Notes under the pieces: model-generated
The model's input: only the letters and a program-made list of their open reading frames with translations
What the model was told of the DNA's origin: nothing
Databases searched by the model: none
Program-made: the position numbers and the translations under genes
In this document: piece after piece, positions 1 to 10,740 of the stretch
How the letters are laid out: each line of letters starts with the position of its first letter
How positions within the stretch are numbered: position 1 is the stretch's first letter
DNA from: Parvularia atlantis
Lineage: Eukaryota > Opisthokonta > Rotosphaerida
Length of the DNA stretch: 34,111 bases
NCBI GenBank assembly: GCA_943704415.1
Contig: CALSCO010001604.1
Span: 1-34,111 of the forward strand
Direction of reading: 5' to 3'

Positions 1-26
1 CCCCCCACACACACACACACGCACAC
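1..26. repeat. (CA)n microsatellite at left edge
   Basis: A C run followed by a CA-dinucleotide run. On the minus strand it is (TG)n, just downstream of a GCTGACG branch-site-like motif, so it probably lies in the 3' part of an intron of the gene leaving the window on the left. Confidence 0.8.
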
Positions 27-68
27 GTCAGCCACCGCAGAGCACCCACGCGCCCGTGACACACGCAC

Positions 69-193
69 GACATCTGCTTGTGCTCGTCGATGATGTGCAG
101 CTTTCCGTCGGCGGTGACGTCGTCGGCTGCCGTGCTGTTGTTGTCGGGCTGCTGCTGCTGCTCCGTGGCGGGTGCACCGTCCGCGTCGGCCAT
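69..193 (-). CDS. First exon of a partial gene, possibly Sey1/RHD3-type GTPase
   Basis: An ATG at 193 (minus) opens a 41-codon exon beginning MADADGAPATEQQQQ and ending with LHIIDEHKQM before a GTGCGT donor at 68. The intron then runs off the window with a GCTGACG branch-like motif. The short motif I-I-D-E-x-K-Q resembles the N-terminus of Sey1/RHD3 dynamin-like GTPases, which shape tubular ER and where an 'LIDE-K-F' segment precedes the GTPase domain. That likeness is only about ten residues, and the GTPase domain would lie outside the window, so identity is a guess. The exon itself is supported by good codon use and a typical donor. Confidence 0.35.
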
Positions 194-203
194 CGCTGCG
201 CGC

Positions 204-218
204 TGCTTGCTTGCTTGC

Positions 219-253
<35 letters not shown>
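204..253. repeat. (GCTT)n followed by (CTG)n tract
   Basis: Four GCTT units run directly into about eleven CTG units (CAG on the minus strand). The tract lies just upstream of the ATG at 193 and downstream of the TyrRS stop at 328, so it probably sits in a 5' leader or promoter. The remaining bases between 194 and 327 show nothing else recognisable. Confidence 0.85.
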
Positions 254-254
<1 letters not shown>

Positions 255-327
255 ACGGCACACGGCCACGTCAGCGCTCGTGCGTCACCCCCCGCCACAC
301 CCAACGCCTGGCCCGTACCCGTAACTG

Positions 328-2072
328 TCAACCGTGGAGTTTAATGACACCGTACGTTCGCTTGCCCGCGCGCAGCACGAGCGCCGTGCCGCCCAGCAGC
401 AGCGCGGCCTCGTCCACGCGTACCGCCGCCTCGGCCGCGCTGAGTGCCGTCGCGCTGTTGTTGAGGTAGAGCCCGCCGGCCGCCACGATGCGCTTGGCGA
501 CCGCTGCGCGCGCGACCGAGTTAGCATCTGCCGCGTCCTGTGTCGAACGCACTCTTCGACGGCGCCACGCCCGCCAGCACCGCGAGCTCGATGTACGTCG
601 CGCTGAGCACCTTGGCGCGCTCGGCGGTCACGAACGGCACGCCCGCGCCCAGCAGACCCTCGGCCCACTTGTCGCGGTCGCCCTCGCCGCCGCCCGCGCG
701 GCCGTACATGGCCTCGGCGGCGTCGGCGGCCCGGCGCGCCTCGTCGTCTGTGCGCGGCACCGTGAGCACGAGCGGCGTCAAGCAGGCGCGGGCGCACCGC
801 CGTGCACAATGCCCGTCACGTGCTCGGCCAGCGCCTTCTGCGCCGTGCGGCTGCCCGGCTCGTCCTTCTCGCCCGCACGCGCTCGCTGTGAGTGCGTGCG
901 ATGAGCAGCCGGGCGGCCGCGCACCGTCTGCCGCTGCATCAGCTCGTTGATCTCGCCCAGCGGCAGGAACGTGAAGTAGCGCAGCAGGGTCTCGACCTCG
1001 TCGTCCTCGGCGCGCACAAAGTACTGCGCGTGAGCCGACGACGGTCGACGGCGCGGCAACCATGCACACAAGCAGGCGCACCTGGTACAGGTCAAAGGGC
1101 TTGGTCATGTCGGGCGCGAGCCAGACGGCGTTGCCGGCGCTCTTGCCAAACTTGTTGCCGGCCTTGTCGACGACAAGCGGCAGGGTCATGCCGAACGCCT
1201 GGAGGCACGCCGCGATGAGCCGCAGACGATGGCCGCCTGCGCGCACACGCCTCGGCGCCGCTCAGGCGGTGGATGAGGTCGATGCCAGCGGTGATGTTGC
1301 CCCACTGGTCGCTGCCGCCGAGCTGGAGCACGCAGCCCTCGTGCTTGTGCAGGTGGTAGAAGTCGTACGCCTGGAAGAGCTGGTACGTGAACTCGGCGAA
1401 GCTGATGCCGGCCTCGGTCTCCATGCGCGCGCGCACGCTGCGTCGCCGTGAGCGGGTGCTACACTGGTCCATGCGCGTGCGTGCGCACGCACCTCTCTCT
1501 CCCGAGCATCGCTGAGACGCGCGCGTGCCGCCCGACGCTGCTGACAAAGTCGAGCACGGACGTGGCGCGGTAAATGTCGGCGTTGTTGACAAAGGCGAGC
1601 GCGCCCAGCCCGTGCTGCGCGCCCGCCCGCTGCCGCGCGAAGATGCTGGCCAGCTGCCGCTCGATGCGCGCCGCGTTGGCCGCGACGGCCGCCTGCTCCT
1701 GCTGCGGCCGCTCGGTCGCGCGTCCGCTTGGGTCGCCGATGAGCCCGGTCGCGCCGCCGATCTGCGCGTGCGCGTGAGCGCGGCTGCGTGTCTGCGCACG
1801 AACGGACGCGCACCAGCGCCACGACGCGGTGGCCCATCGCGCGGAAGCGCATCAGCGTCACGACCGCGAGCAGGTTGCCCACATGCAGCGACGGCGCCGT
1901 CGGGTCAAAGCCGCAGTAGAGCGCCAGCGGCGTCTCGCATCGGGCCTCGAGCGCGGACCTGTTGCGCGCGTGAGCCGCGCCGCGCCGCGTCGCGGCGTGT
2001 GGGCCGGGCGACGCACGTGGTCACCGCCGCGATCAGCCCGCGCCGCCGCAGCTGCCCGAACAGGATCGACAT
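328..2072 (-). CDS. YARS2: Tyrosyl-tRNA synthetase, mitochondrial/bacterial type
   Basis: This class I enzyme charges tRNA-Tyr, here most likely in mitochondria because the sequence follows the bacterial/mitochondrial rather than the cytosolic family. From the N-terminus: a [11 protein letters not shown] segment leading into the HIGH-box equivalent [17 protein letters not shown] in the next exon after an intron; [14 protein letters not shown], which contacts tyrosine; and KFGKS (the KMSKS equivalent) followed by AGNAVWL. A C-terminal S4-like RNA-binding region ends in a [12 protein letters not shown]-like tail. Several introns of about 50-60 nt interrupt it. The chosen start gives [18 protein letters not shown], the usual helix before the catalytic fold. 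No clear targeting peptide is seen, and in-frame sequence continues upstream without an ATG, so an extra 5' exon is possible. The family is certain; the compartment is inferred. Confidence 0.93.
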
Positions 2073-2082
2073 TGTTGCTTCA

Positions 2083-2104
2083 AAAGTCAGGGCAAAGTCA
2101 GGGC
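2083..2104. repeat. Tandem 11-bp duplication upstream of TyrRS
   Basis: AAAGTCAGGGC occurs twice in tandem, 11 bp upstream of the TyrRS ATG (minus strand). On the sense strand each copy carries TGACTTT. It may be a promoter or leader element; no function is established. Confidence 0.6.
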
Positions 2105-2157
2105 GCAGAAGCGGGAGCTGGTGGTACAGGTCGCAGTCTAAGAGGGACTTTTCAGGG

Positions 2158-2216
2158 GGAAGCGGGATGGAAGCGGGGCGGGGGAGCGGGGCGGAAGCGG
2201 GGCGGAAGCGGGGAGC
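2158..2216. promoter_or_regulatory. GC-box / G-run array between TyrRS and cyclin
   Basis: The plus strand carries repeated GGGGCGG and GAAGCGGGG units with several runs of four or more G. The 243-bp stretch between the TyrRS ATG and the cyclin stop (2073-2315) also holds a T11-type run near 2252. The likely role is the TyrRS promoter, by position. The G runs could form a quadruplex, which is inference. Confidence 0.45.
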
Positions 2217-2315
2217 GCGTACCTGCGCGCGGAGGGCAAGGGGAGCGAGGGACGTTTTTTTTTTTCGTCTCTTCGTCGTAGCTTGTAAAATCGCCGTCGT
2301 CGTTCCGAAACATCC

Positions 2316-3970
2316 TCAGTCGTAGTCGTCCATGCCCGAGTCGTCGGCCTCGTTGCCGCTGTCGTTGAGGTGCATCTGCGGCACAATGCGCGGCGACGAG
2401 ACGGTCGAGCCGGCGGCCTCGCTGAAAGCGGCGGCCGACATGGGGCTCGTGCAGCCGGCGTAGCGCAGCTGGAAGGTGGAGCAGGTGCCCAGCTCGTTCT
2501 GCAGCAGGCTGACGCACTGGTTGAGCTGACTCTGCGGGGCGCGCGTGAGCACACATGCAGCCGCGCGTGCGTGAGCAGCACGCGCACCTCGGGCAGCTCG
2601 TCGGGCGGCAGGCAGCTGCGGACGGCGTGGAGCCCGTCGAGGCAGTAGAGGAACAGGTCCTGCGGCATGTACTCGAAGGCGCAGTGCACGACGGCGAGGG
2701 CCACGACGGGCAGGCGGTGGTGCTGCACGGCGATCGAGCGGAAGGCGTGCATGGCGATGTCCGACACGAGCTCAGCCAGCATCTCGATGCAGTCGTTCGG
2801 CACGGCAAACAGGGGCACGACGTGGCTGAGGGCGACGAACAGGTTCGCGGCGCCGAGGCGGCCGCCGTCGAGGCGCGAGATGATCAGGCCCTCCATCTTG
2901 AGCGCGGTGCGGAGGTTGAGCACCCCGGGCATGCACATGACCGGCGCCGTCATGTCCATCAGCTGACGCAGCGACAGCCGCACGTCCGACTTGTGCACGT
3001 CCTTGTACGACATAAACCAGCAGACGAGTCCGCAGAGCAGGTACTCGTCGTTGCGCAGCGGGCGCCGCGCGGCGATCCGGTCGAGCCAGTTGGTCGCCTG
3101 CGATAGCACCTCGGGCCGCGTCACGTACAAGTCGCTCAGCTGCGCGGCGCACGCGATCAGGCCCGGCCCGCTGCGGCAGAGCGCCGGGGCGCACACCTCC
3201 ATCATCATCGTTGTGATGGTGTGCCGGTGCACAGCCGTGACGCTCTCGCCGCCGTAACCCGCAATAAGGTCGGCGTGGTACTGCCGCGCGAGCTTGAAGA
3301 TCGTGGCCAGCTCGGCCTCGGTCTCGTCCGCGCCGACGTACTGCTGGCGCAGGCACATGTCCACGAGGTCCTGGGCGAGGGGGACGCGCAGCCGCGTGTG
3401 GCAGGCGGCGCAGCACGGCTCAGTCTCCGCGCGCCACGACAGCGCCGGGTGCAGCAGCATGCTCGTCGGCTCGCTCGCAAACAGGTGGTGCAGAGGCACG
3501 CCCCTGCGGCACGGCGGGCGTGAGCAACGAGGCGGAAATTTCCCCGCGCGACATGCGCCCACGCACTCGTCAAGGTCGATCGGCTCGACCGACGTGCTGC
3601 GCACGGAGCTGTAGCCGCTGTTGGAGGCCGAGTCCTGCGACGGCACAAGCGTGTGACGGCAGGTGCGGGTCGAGGCGGCTTCGTCAATGTGAATGTCGTT
3701 CTGGTCGCGCAGGACGGGCGGACTCGGGCAGACTTGCCCCGCGGGCGAGAGCGAGCGGTAGATCTCGCTCGAGACGGTGGCGGCAGCGCTGGCGGCAAGC
3801 CGGTCGCTCATGCGCCGCTTCTTGGGCGGCGGCCCCGTTGGTGTCGCTGCTGCTGCTGCGGACGCGGCGGCGAAGGTCGCGGGCGACAGGCAGATCCAGC
3901 TGTCGTCAAAAGTCTCGTTGGCGCGCAGGTCCAGCAGGTCGCGCTTGGTGCCCAGGCTCGTCTGGGCCAT
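2316..3970 (-). CDS. Cyclin-fold protein
   Basis: The start is MAQTSLGTKRDLLDL; the end is an acidic DDSGMDDYD tail. The N-terminal third is low complexity with a basic nuclear-localisation-like PPKKRR, a Ser-rich SGYSSVRSTS stretch and an acidic DLDE. The central region fits a cyclin box: HTITTMMMEVCAPAL, then NWLDRIAARRPL, LLCGLVCWFMSYKD and LKMEGLIISRLDGG match the helix pattern MxxVLxEVC / (N)YLDRFL / LLxxxCLxIAxKYxD / ME+xILxxL. A second all-helical repeat follows. Cyclins bind and activate CDKs. The subtype (D, A/B or transcriptional) cannot be told from the sequence, and conservation is weak enough that a cyclin-like non-CDK partner is possible. At least two introns are clear: near 3545, where splicing gives DLDE-GVPLHHLF, and near 2550, giving DELPE-SQLNQ. 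An E2F-like site lies upstream in the shared promoter region. Confidence 0.72.
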
Positions 3971-4766
3971 GCGGCGGCTCGTGAATGGAGGGAATCGCGA
4001 GGGAGGTCGAGCGCTGAGGGGGGGAAAATCGGCGCGCGCTCGGGCGGCGATAGAAGATAGACGCGGCTGCGGGGCACGTCCGCGGCTCGACCAGGGACGG
4101 GACGAGGGTCGCGGCCGTTGACGCAGGAGGGAAGGCCAAAAAGAGGGAAGGAGGGGGAGAAAAAAAAGGGTGAAGGTGAGAGGGCCTCGTGCGACGGCGG
4201 CCGGCTGCTCGACGTCGCTGACGACGAGGGCCCTGTGCGCGCGCGCCGTGCCGCGGTCAGGAATCGGCGGGATTCCGTGCGGCGCCGGCACGGCAGGTGC
4301 GCGTGAGGGGCGCGGGCGGGCACAAGAGCGGTGAGCGGAAGAGGCGCGAGGGCGAGGCGGGAAAGGAGGGTGCGGGCGATAAAAAGAGAAGCGGGTGAAT
4401 GGTCGACTGGAGGGAGACGGTCGACTGGAGGCGCGCGAAGCAGCACGGTGACCGGCGCCACAGCGCAGCGGGAGGAGGAGGCGGTGCGGTGCGCAGCCAG
4501 CGGGAGCCCAGCGCCACGTCGTCGTCGGCGGCGGCGGCGTGGTGGGTGATGTTGTGCGACGAGAAAAAAAATCGGCGCGCACACGGCGAGGGGACGGCGC
4601 TGAGGAGCAACGCCGCGAAGAAAAAGGAGGCCGGGCGTGGGCAGCACAGTTTTTTCGCGTACAACGGCGCGCGCCCGAGACGCATGCGCTGCCGCGGGGC
4701 AGAGCCTGGCCGGCGTGCGAAGCGAGCGCGCGTGTGACACGCGACGAGCAAGGTGAATGGGGCAAG

Positions 4767-4774
4767 GCGCCAAA
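4767..4774 (-). promoter_or_regulatory. E2F-like site
   Basis: GCGCCAAA on the plus strand is TTTGGCGC on the minus strand, a match to the E2F/DP consensus TTTSSCGC. It lies about 800 bp upstream of the cyclin ATG, as expected for cell-cycle control if the cyclin transcript has a long leader. It is 330 bp upstream of the PRCC ATG. An 8-bp match in GC-rich DNA can arise by chance. Confidence 0.4.
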
Positions 4775-5060
4775 AAGTGAGGCCTGCCAATGGGCGTTCG
4801 CCGGTGGATCTCGTGGCGTGCGCCTGGGAATGGGAGAAACCTCCTCATTTCGGCGCATCGGAATGTGTTGGCATGCGGCGGCTCGGTCATCGGCACGCGT
4901 GCGCATCCGCGCGCTCGGCCCGCGGCGCAAAAGACAGGCGCCGCGCACGGGCCGGGCCAGGTCGCGTCACACGGCCGGCGCCAGGGGCAGCAAATCCGCG
5001 ATTGGCCGAGATTGTTTCAGCTCTGGCGTGATCGGAAACCGGTGTCTCAGATCCTGGCCG

Positions 5061-5068
5061 TGACGTCA
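5061..5068. promoter_or_regulatory. CRE-like palindrome TGACGTCA
   Basis: A perfect bZIP (CREB/ATF) palindrome, 37 bp upstream of the PRCC start codon, with CCAAT boxes on either side (5001-5005 inverted, 5095-5099 direct). The CCAAT at 5095 is only a few bases from the ATG, so it may be transcribed and inactive. Confidence 0.5.
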
Positions 5069-5104
5069 CACTGTTCCGCGCGGCGGCCGGGGGACCAATC
5101 ACGG

Positions 5105-6355
5105 ATGTCGCTCGTGGCCGACTACGGCTCAGACTCGGATGAGGACGGGACCGCGCCCGCATCCGCCGCGCCCGCGCCCGCCGCGCCCGCTGCACCGGCG
5201 GGGCCCAGACGCGTGCGCATCGTCGCGTCGGAGCTGCGCGCGCTCGGCCGTGCCGATGACGACGACAACGACGACGCGATGGCTCGCAAGCGCGCGCGGC
5301 TCCTCGCCACGGCGGCCGGCGGCGGCGGCGCGCGCTCGGGCCTGGCCGCGCTGCTCCCGCCGCCCAGGGTCGTCAGTGGCACGCTGCCGCCGCGCGCACC
5401 GGCCGATGCCGCGCCCCCGTCGCGCGCGAACGTGCTTGTGCCCGACAGCGTGCGCCGGCGGCAAACGCCCGCCGCATCGTCACGCGCCGCGCCCGTCGCG
5501 CCGGTCGCGCCGGCCGTGGCGGACGACGACGATGCGGACGCGGACGGCGACGAGGCGGATGACGCGGGCGACGGCGACGCGTCTGCCGCGCCGTTCTTCA
5601 GCCTGCCCGCGCCCGTCAACCGCGCGGCGGCACACGACGTCCCGGCGCCACCGCCCGCGCCCGTCGCCGCTGCCACCGTGAGCGGTGCACCGGCCGTCGG
5701 ACCCGCGCCACCGCCCTCGCCGTACGCCGTCGACCCGTACGCCTACACCTACGCCTACAGCTACCCGGAGGCGCCCGCGGAGGACCCGGCAGCGGCGGCG
5801 GCGGCAATGGCGCAGTATTACGCGGCGATGCAGCAGTACTACGCGCAGCTGCAGCCCAGCCAGCCCGATGAGGCCGAGGAGGCCGAGTCGGCGAGCAAGG
5901 ACAAGGACAAGGACAAGGCCAAGGACGACCCGAACGACCCGGTGCACGCGCTCTGCCGCATGCCCCGCTCCTGCTCGCGCTGACCCGCCTCACACACCTG
6001 GGCAGATGAGCTTCGTGCACGAGCGCAAGCTGCGCGACATGCCCATGCATGTGATCGACATCAACCAAGACGACCAGATCGACATCACCAACGTGCCCGA
6101 GCCCGAGCGCCAGCCCGACTCGGCGTTCCGCGTGGTGCGTCCGCCCGCTCGCCCCGCGCGCCCGTCACAAACGCTGACAGCGGGGCGCTGCAGGCCAAGT
6201 CGCTCCAGAACGTCGCACCGACGCGCGAGCAAAAGACGCGGCACCACATCACCTGGCTGGCCAAGTTCGCCATCGACAAGGAGCGCGACATTGCCGAGCG
6301 TCGCGCGCAGGGGCTCAAGTCCAAGCGCGAGACACAGGCGCGCTACGGTTTCTAG
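5105..6355 (+). CDS. PRCC: PRCC homologue (mitotic checkpoint / splicing-associated factor)
   Basis: The start MSLVADYGSDSDEDG closely matches the N-terminus of animal PRCC (MSLVAYASSDESE-). A long Ala/Pro-rich, acidic middle with Tyr-rich (PYAYTYAYSYPE) and Lys/Asp (KDKDKDKAKDD) stretches follows. The conserved C-terminal domain runs MPMHVIDINQDDQ ... QKTRHHITWLAKFAIDKERD ... RRAQGLKSKRETQARYGF, with the family's invariant YGF end. Two introns are needed: one with a GTGCAC donor near 5940, the other with a GTGCGT donor and acceptor near 6196. Human PRCC is nuclear, interacts with MAD2L2 and co-purifies with splicing factors. It is the translocation partner of TFE3. The gene converges with COG6, 44 bp between stops. 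Confidence 0.88.
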
Positions 6356-6399
6356 TGCCCCGTGTACGTTGTACGGCCTGCAAGAGGAGAGCACACGCC

Positions 6400-9246
6400 T
6401 CACGCCCCGATGCGCTCGCCCGCGTCCGCGCCGAGCAGCGTCACGACCTCCTCGGGCGAGCGCACGATGAGCGTGGCCGGGAACTCGTACAGGTTGGCCG
6501 GGAGGAACACAGCGTCGACGAGGGCGCTGCGCGCGCATCAGCAAACGGCGCGAACGGCACGCTTGAGCCGCACCGGTACGCCGCCGCAAACTGCTGCACC
6601 GCGCGCTGCCCGATCTGCCGGCCCAACCGCGTCGATGACACGCCCTTGTGCACAAAGGCCTCGGGCGTTAGGCTGAACAGGTTGGCATGGAAGCCCTCGA
6701 GCTGCACCGCCAGCGAGCGCGAGTCCATGCCCGGCACGCGCGACAGCGGGATCGGGCTGGGCGAGGCGCGGTTGCGCTCCATCGCATCCAGCAGCACGTG
6801 CAGGCCGACGGTGCGCAGCAGTGCCTGGGCACGCTCGTGCGCCGCCGCCTCAACGTGCTTCTCGATGTCGGTCTCGAGCGCTTGTGCGCGCCGTGATGTG
6901 AACGGGAACAGCACCAGGGCGTTCTGCCACAGCGCGCGCGGCTGAGCACGCAAACACGCTCGTCTGCGCGCACGGCCGCACCTGGATCGAATGCAGCACG
7001 TTGATCTGGAACACCTCGCCTTCGACTTTGCCGAGCGACGCGGCCGTGGCCAGGGCGAGCTGCGCGTGCGCGGGCCCGCCGTGAGCTGCATGTGCACCGT
7101 GTGCGTAGCGCGCCCACACCTGCTTGACCGGGTTAAGTACCGCGTCCACGACCGGTGCGATCTCGGCCTCGCGCTGCTCCGTCGGCACCAGCGACACGTC
7201 AAACGACGCGAGGACTTGTTTCTGCGAGCGCAACGTCGGCGACTGCGGCCCAGCACGCCTACACACTTGCACACCAGCTGGTCGAGTGTCTCCAGCACGA
7301 CGGTGAGTGTCGCGAGGTCGGACGGAGTCGACGGCTGCGCGCACCCACATGTCAAGCCACGCGCGGCAATGCGCCACCCCGTGCCGCCACAAACCGGCAG
7401 CGGTGCACGCAGCAGCCGGTTGACCTGCACGCTAATGCCGTCGAAGAACACCTTGAACGCCGACTGCGTGAGCCTGGCAATAGCGCGCACGCAGGCTCAG
7501 TGCGGTCGCCGTCGCACGTGCGCCGAGACACGCACTCGTTCAGCGTTCGGATCAGCCGTCCACCCGACCCGACGATGCGCTCGATCGTCGTGGAGTAGAA
7601 GCGCAACAGGTGCGACAGCTGGAAGGCCACGAGCGTCTCGGGCTGCGCGACGAGCAGCTGATCCACGCGGACCTTGAGCGGCCGCCCGACGCCCTCGGAA
7701 ATCGTGTCAAGCCACTGCATCATGAACGGGTCGGGCTGAGCCCACGCCGCGCCAAAGGTCCCGCCTGCCAGCCGCGTCAGCACGCGGTGCGTGACAGGGC
7801 AGCCTTGTGGCGCACTCGTTGTGCGCTCGATGCGCTGCGACGAAGGGCCGTTGGGCGCCGCGCCGCTCGCCTGGTGCTCGTTGATCAGGCTCTCAAGCAT
7901 CTCGCTGCGCGTGTGCGTACGTCACACACGTGCGCGTACGCCGTGCAGCCGTCACACGCACCGCTCCGACGCAAGCGCCTGGTGCAGCCACGCGAGCATG
8001 TCGCTCACGTAGCGCATGGGGTCGTGTGCGTGCAGCTCGATCGGCCGCGGCGTGCCGCCAGGCCCGCCTACGCGTCCGCAATCTCAAGGTCAAGACAAAC
8101 ACAGCGGCCGCCCGCACCCTTGGTCAGCGCGTCGATAAACATCTGCGCGAGCACTGAGCGGCGCGCGTTGCAGACCTCGTCGACGCACGATCTGCGCGAA
8201 CACCTCGAATGAACACGGCATGGCTCAGCACAAGCGGCACGCACGACTTGAGCACGGGCCGGTCGTGCAGCGCCGCCATCGCGCGCTGATGCAAGATTGT
8301 CACGTCGGGCGAGGGCCGCGAAAACATCTTGGCCTCGCTCTGCATCCACCGGTAGAGCTTCTCAAACGCGGCCTCCTGGTACATCGCCAGGCTCTCCATG
8401 ATCTCGAGGCTGGCACGTACGTGAGCACCGCGCTCCTGTGATGACCACGGCAGCGCGCGCACCCGGCCTGCTGGTGCTCGCCCAGCAACAGCGTCTTGCA
8501 CTCGCTGTTGATCGCTCGCACGCGCTCGAGCACGTCAAAGAACTCGAGCCGCAGCTCCTTCGCGCCTGTGATCACCTGGATCTGCTCGGGCGTGAGCGTG
8601 AAGCGCTCGACAAAGGCGCTGACGACGCGCTTGCGCTCGAGGACCATGTCGCTGGGTACGGCCGCGCTGGCGTGAGCGTTCTGTGCAAGACGCGACGGGC
8701 GGCGCGGCACCGCTCGCGCGTCAGAATCGACGTCTGCTCGAGCAGCTGCGACGTCTGCTTGCGCGCGTCCGCGAGGCGCTCCTGCATCGTGCCGCACAAC
8801 CGGCTCAGCGCGCTGATGTCGTCGTCGATGCGCGCCATTTCCTGCAAACGCGGGCGCGCTCAGCCACGGCGCCCGCTCTGGGCCGCACGCGCGCGCGCCG
8901 CACGTCGTTCACACGGCCCATCGCGTCGAGAAACTGCCGGTTGAGCGCGGCGCCGCGGCGGTCGATGTCGCCGCGCAGGTTGCGCCTGCTCTTGAGCGAG
9001 TTCTCGCCGTAGAACGCGGCCAGCGCGTCCAGCGCCGTGAGCATCTGCGCGCCGCCCCTGCCGTCATCCCGCGATCTGCGACGTCCAGCACGCAGATCGC
9101 GCGACCTCCGGGTTGTCGAGGCGCGTCTCGAGCACCTTGCCGAGCTTGCGCGCGAGCGGGTTCGCGCCGCCCTGCGCCGCCATCACAACGGCCTGGCTGG
9201 GAAACGGGTTCGTGACAAAAAGTGTCACACTTTCGACGCTCGACAT
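6400..9246 (-). CDS. COG6: Conserved oligomeric Golgi complex subunit 6
   Basis: COG6 is a lobe B subunit of the Golgi vesicle-tethering complex, acting at Golgi membranes in retrograde traffic. Sequence matches run the full length: [17 protein letters not shown] at the N-terminus, [80 protein letters not shown], and a C-terminal [11 protein letters not shown] matching the family's SPQQVQTLL end. About a dozen short introns lie between these blocks. I chose the ATG at 9246 ([15 protein letters not shown]), which gives a normal-length N-terminus. A further in-frame ATG at 9360 would add a Pro-rich 38 residues. Both candidate starts lie inside CATG sequences shared with the divergent SNF5 gene. 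No full-length frame is broken. Confidence 0.92.
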
Positions 9247-9247
9247 G
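9244..9247. other. Shared CATG carrying both COG6 and SNF5 start codons
   Basis: CATG reads ATG on both strands: plus ATG at 9245 opens the SNF5 frame, minus ATG at 9246 opens the COG6 frame. A second CATG at 9358-9361, exactly 38 codons away, offers an alternative in-frame start to both genes. With no intergenic DNA, each gene's 5' leader and promoter must lie within the other's coding sequence. Confidence 0.6.
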
Positions 9248-10687
9248 TCGGCGCCTGATGCGCCGTCAGCGGCGGCCGCATCGGGGCGCGGCGGCACCGG
9301 CGGCGGCGGCGGCGGCAGCGCGCTGTTCGACGACGGCGCGTTCGCAGACGAGCCGTTCATGCTGTGGGAACCGCACTCGGGCGTGGCGGCCGGGGTGGCG
9401 CCCGGCGCGGTGCAGCCGCATCAGCACGACGATGCGGACGAGACGCAACCGTCAGGTGCGCGTCGCGGCGTCCTGCCGACGATGCGCGCGCGGCTGACGC
9501 GGGTGCAGCGGCAGCAGGCGACGTGCTGCAGGCGCGCGACCTGTTCGGCATCCTCCCGCCCGAGGCGGCCGACGGTGAGCACGGGGCCGCCGTGGGATCG
9601 CGGTGCTGACACGCGCCGCCGTTGCAGCGCGACAAGCGGCGCAACAGCCGGCCAAGCAGCCGCAGCAGCCGCCGCAGCCCGAGGCCAAGAGCATCTTCGT
9701 CTTCCGCTTCGAGGCGCCCGACCAGCCTGGGTTCGCGTGGGTGCACCAGGTCGAGCAGGCGCTGGGCGTGCGCCTGAGCGAGATGCTCAACCTCGTGCCC
9801 AACCTGGTCGTGCACTCGGCCTCGGCCGCCGAGCGCCATGCTATCCTCGTCTACCGCCGCGACCATCCCGAATTCCACAAGGGCAAGCTGCCCAACATCG
9901 TCTCGCTCATGCCCGAACACAGCATCTCAACGCTCATGGCCAGAGAGCACGTCATGTGGAACGTGCCCGTGCGGCCGCTCGTGCGCATCGTAGACGTCTC
10001 GGGGGCGTACCATGAGCGCCAGGACCTGACCTGCTCCGCCGCCATTGACCACGCAAGAGCCCGGGCTGCGCGCCCGATGCCGCCGCAAGCACAGCAGCCG
10101 TACCGGCCCTACCCGCAGCAGCAGCCTCAGCAGCAGCAACAGCAACAACAACAACAACAACAACAACCGCCGCCGCCGCTGACGTACCAGCCGGCCGCGC
10201 AGCACGTCTTCCCGGGGCCGATCCCGTCGCGGCACACGTACGACCACCTGTCGTCGGGGCCAGCGCCGCAGAGGCGCCCGCCGTACGTGCCGCCGCCAGG
10301 CCTGGCCCAACCTCAGCAGCAGCAACAGCAGCACCAGTACATCTCGCCAATGCCTCCGCAGACCCAGCAGACGCAGACGTCGCCGTACCGCGGGCTGATG
10401 CCGACGCAGCAGCCGATGCCGACACAGCAGATGCTTCTGCAGCAGCAGCAACATCAACAGCAGCAGCAGCAACAACAGCGGCTGTACCAGCAGCAGGCGG
10501 CGTCGGCGCAGCAGCAACGGCTCTACCAGGCACAGCTCGCCCAGCAGCGCCTCATGCAACAGAAGCCACCAGCAGCCGCCTTGCCACAAGCGCAGCAGCA
10601 GATGCAGCCCCCGCCGCTGACACAGCAGCAGCAGCAACAACAAATGCACCAGCAGCAGCAGCAGTTGCACCAGCAGCAGCAGCGGTT

Positions 10688-10740
<53 letters not shown>

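Larger units (their letters stand above)
3971..5104. promoter_or_regulatory. Divergent promoter region between cyclin and PRCC genes
   Basis: This is the largest gap in the window. Reading frames here are low-complexity artefacts crossing A/T homopolymers and I see no gene. Poly(A) or poly(T) runs lie near 4157, 4563 and 4650 in otherwise GC-rich DNA, a pattern typical of nucleosome-poor promoters. Recognisable sites are an E2F-like GCGCCAAA (4767-4774), CCAAT boxes (4787-4791, 5095-5099; inverted ATTGG 5001-5005) and a palindromic CRE (5061-5068). Untranslated exons of either gene may also lie here. Confidence 0.6.

Noticed and set aside
3971-4948. Long upstream extension of the cyclin frame
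   Set aside because: The frame stays open by GC bias, crosses poly-Phe/Pro low complexity and homopolymers, and precedes a good ATG at 3970 whose protein begins plausibly.
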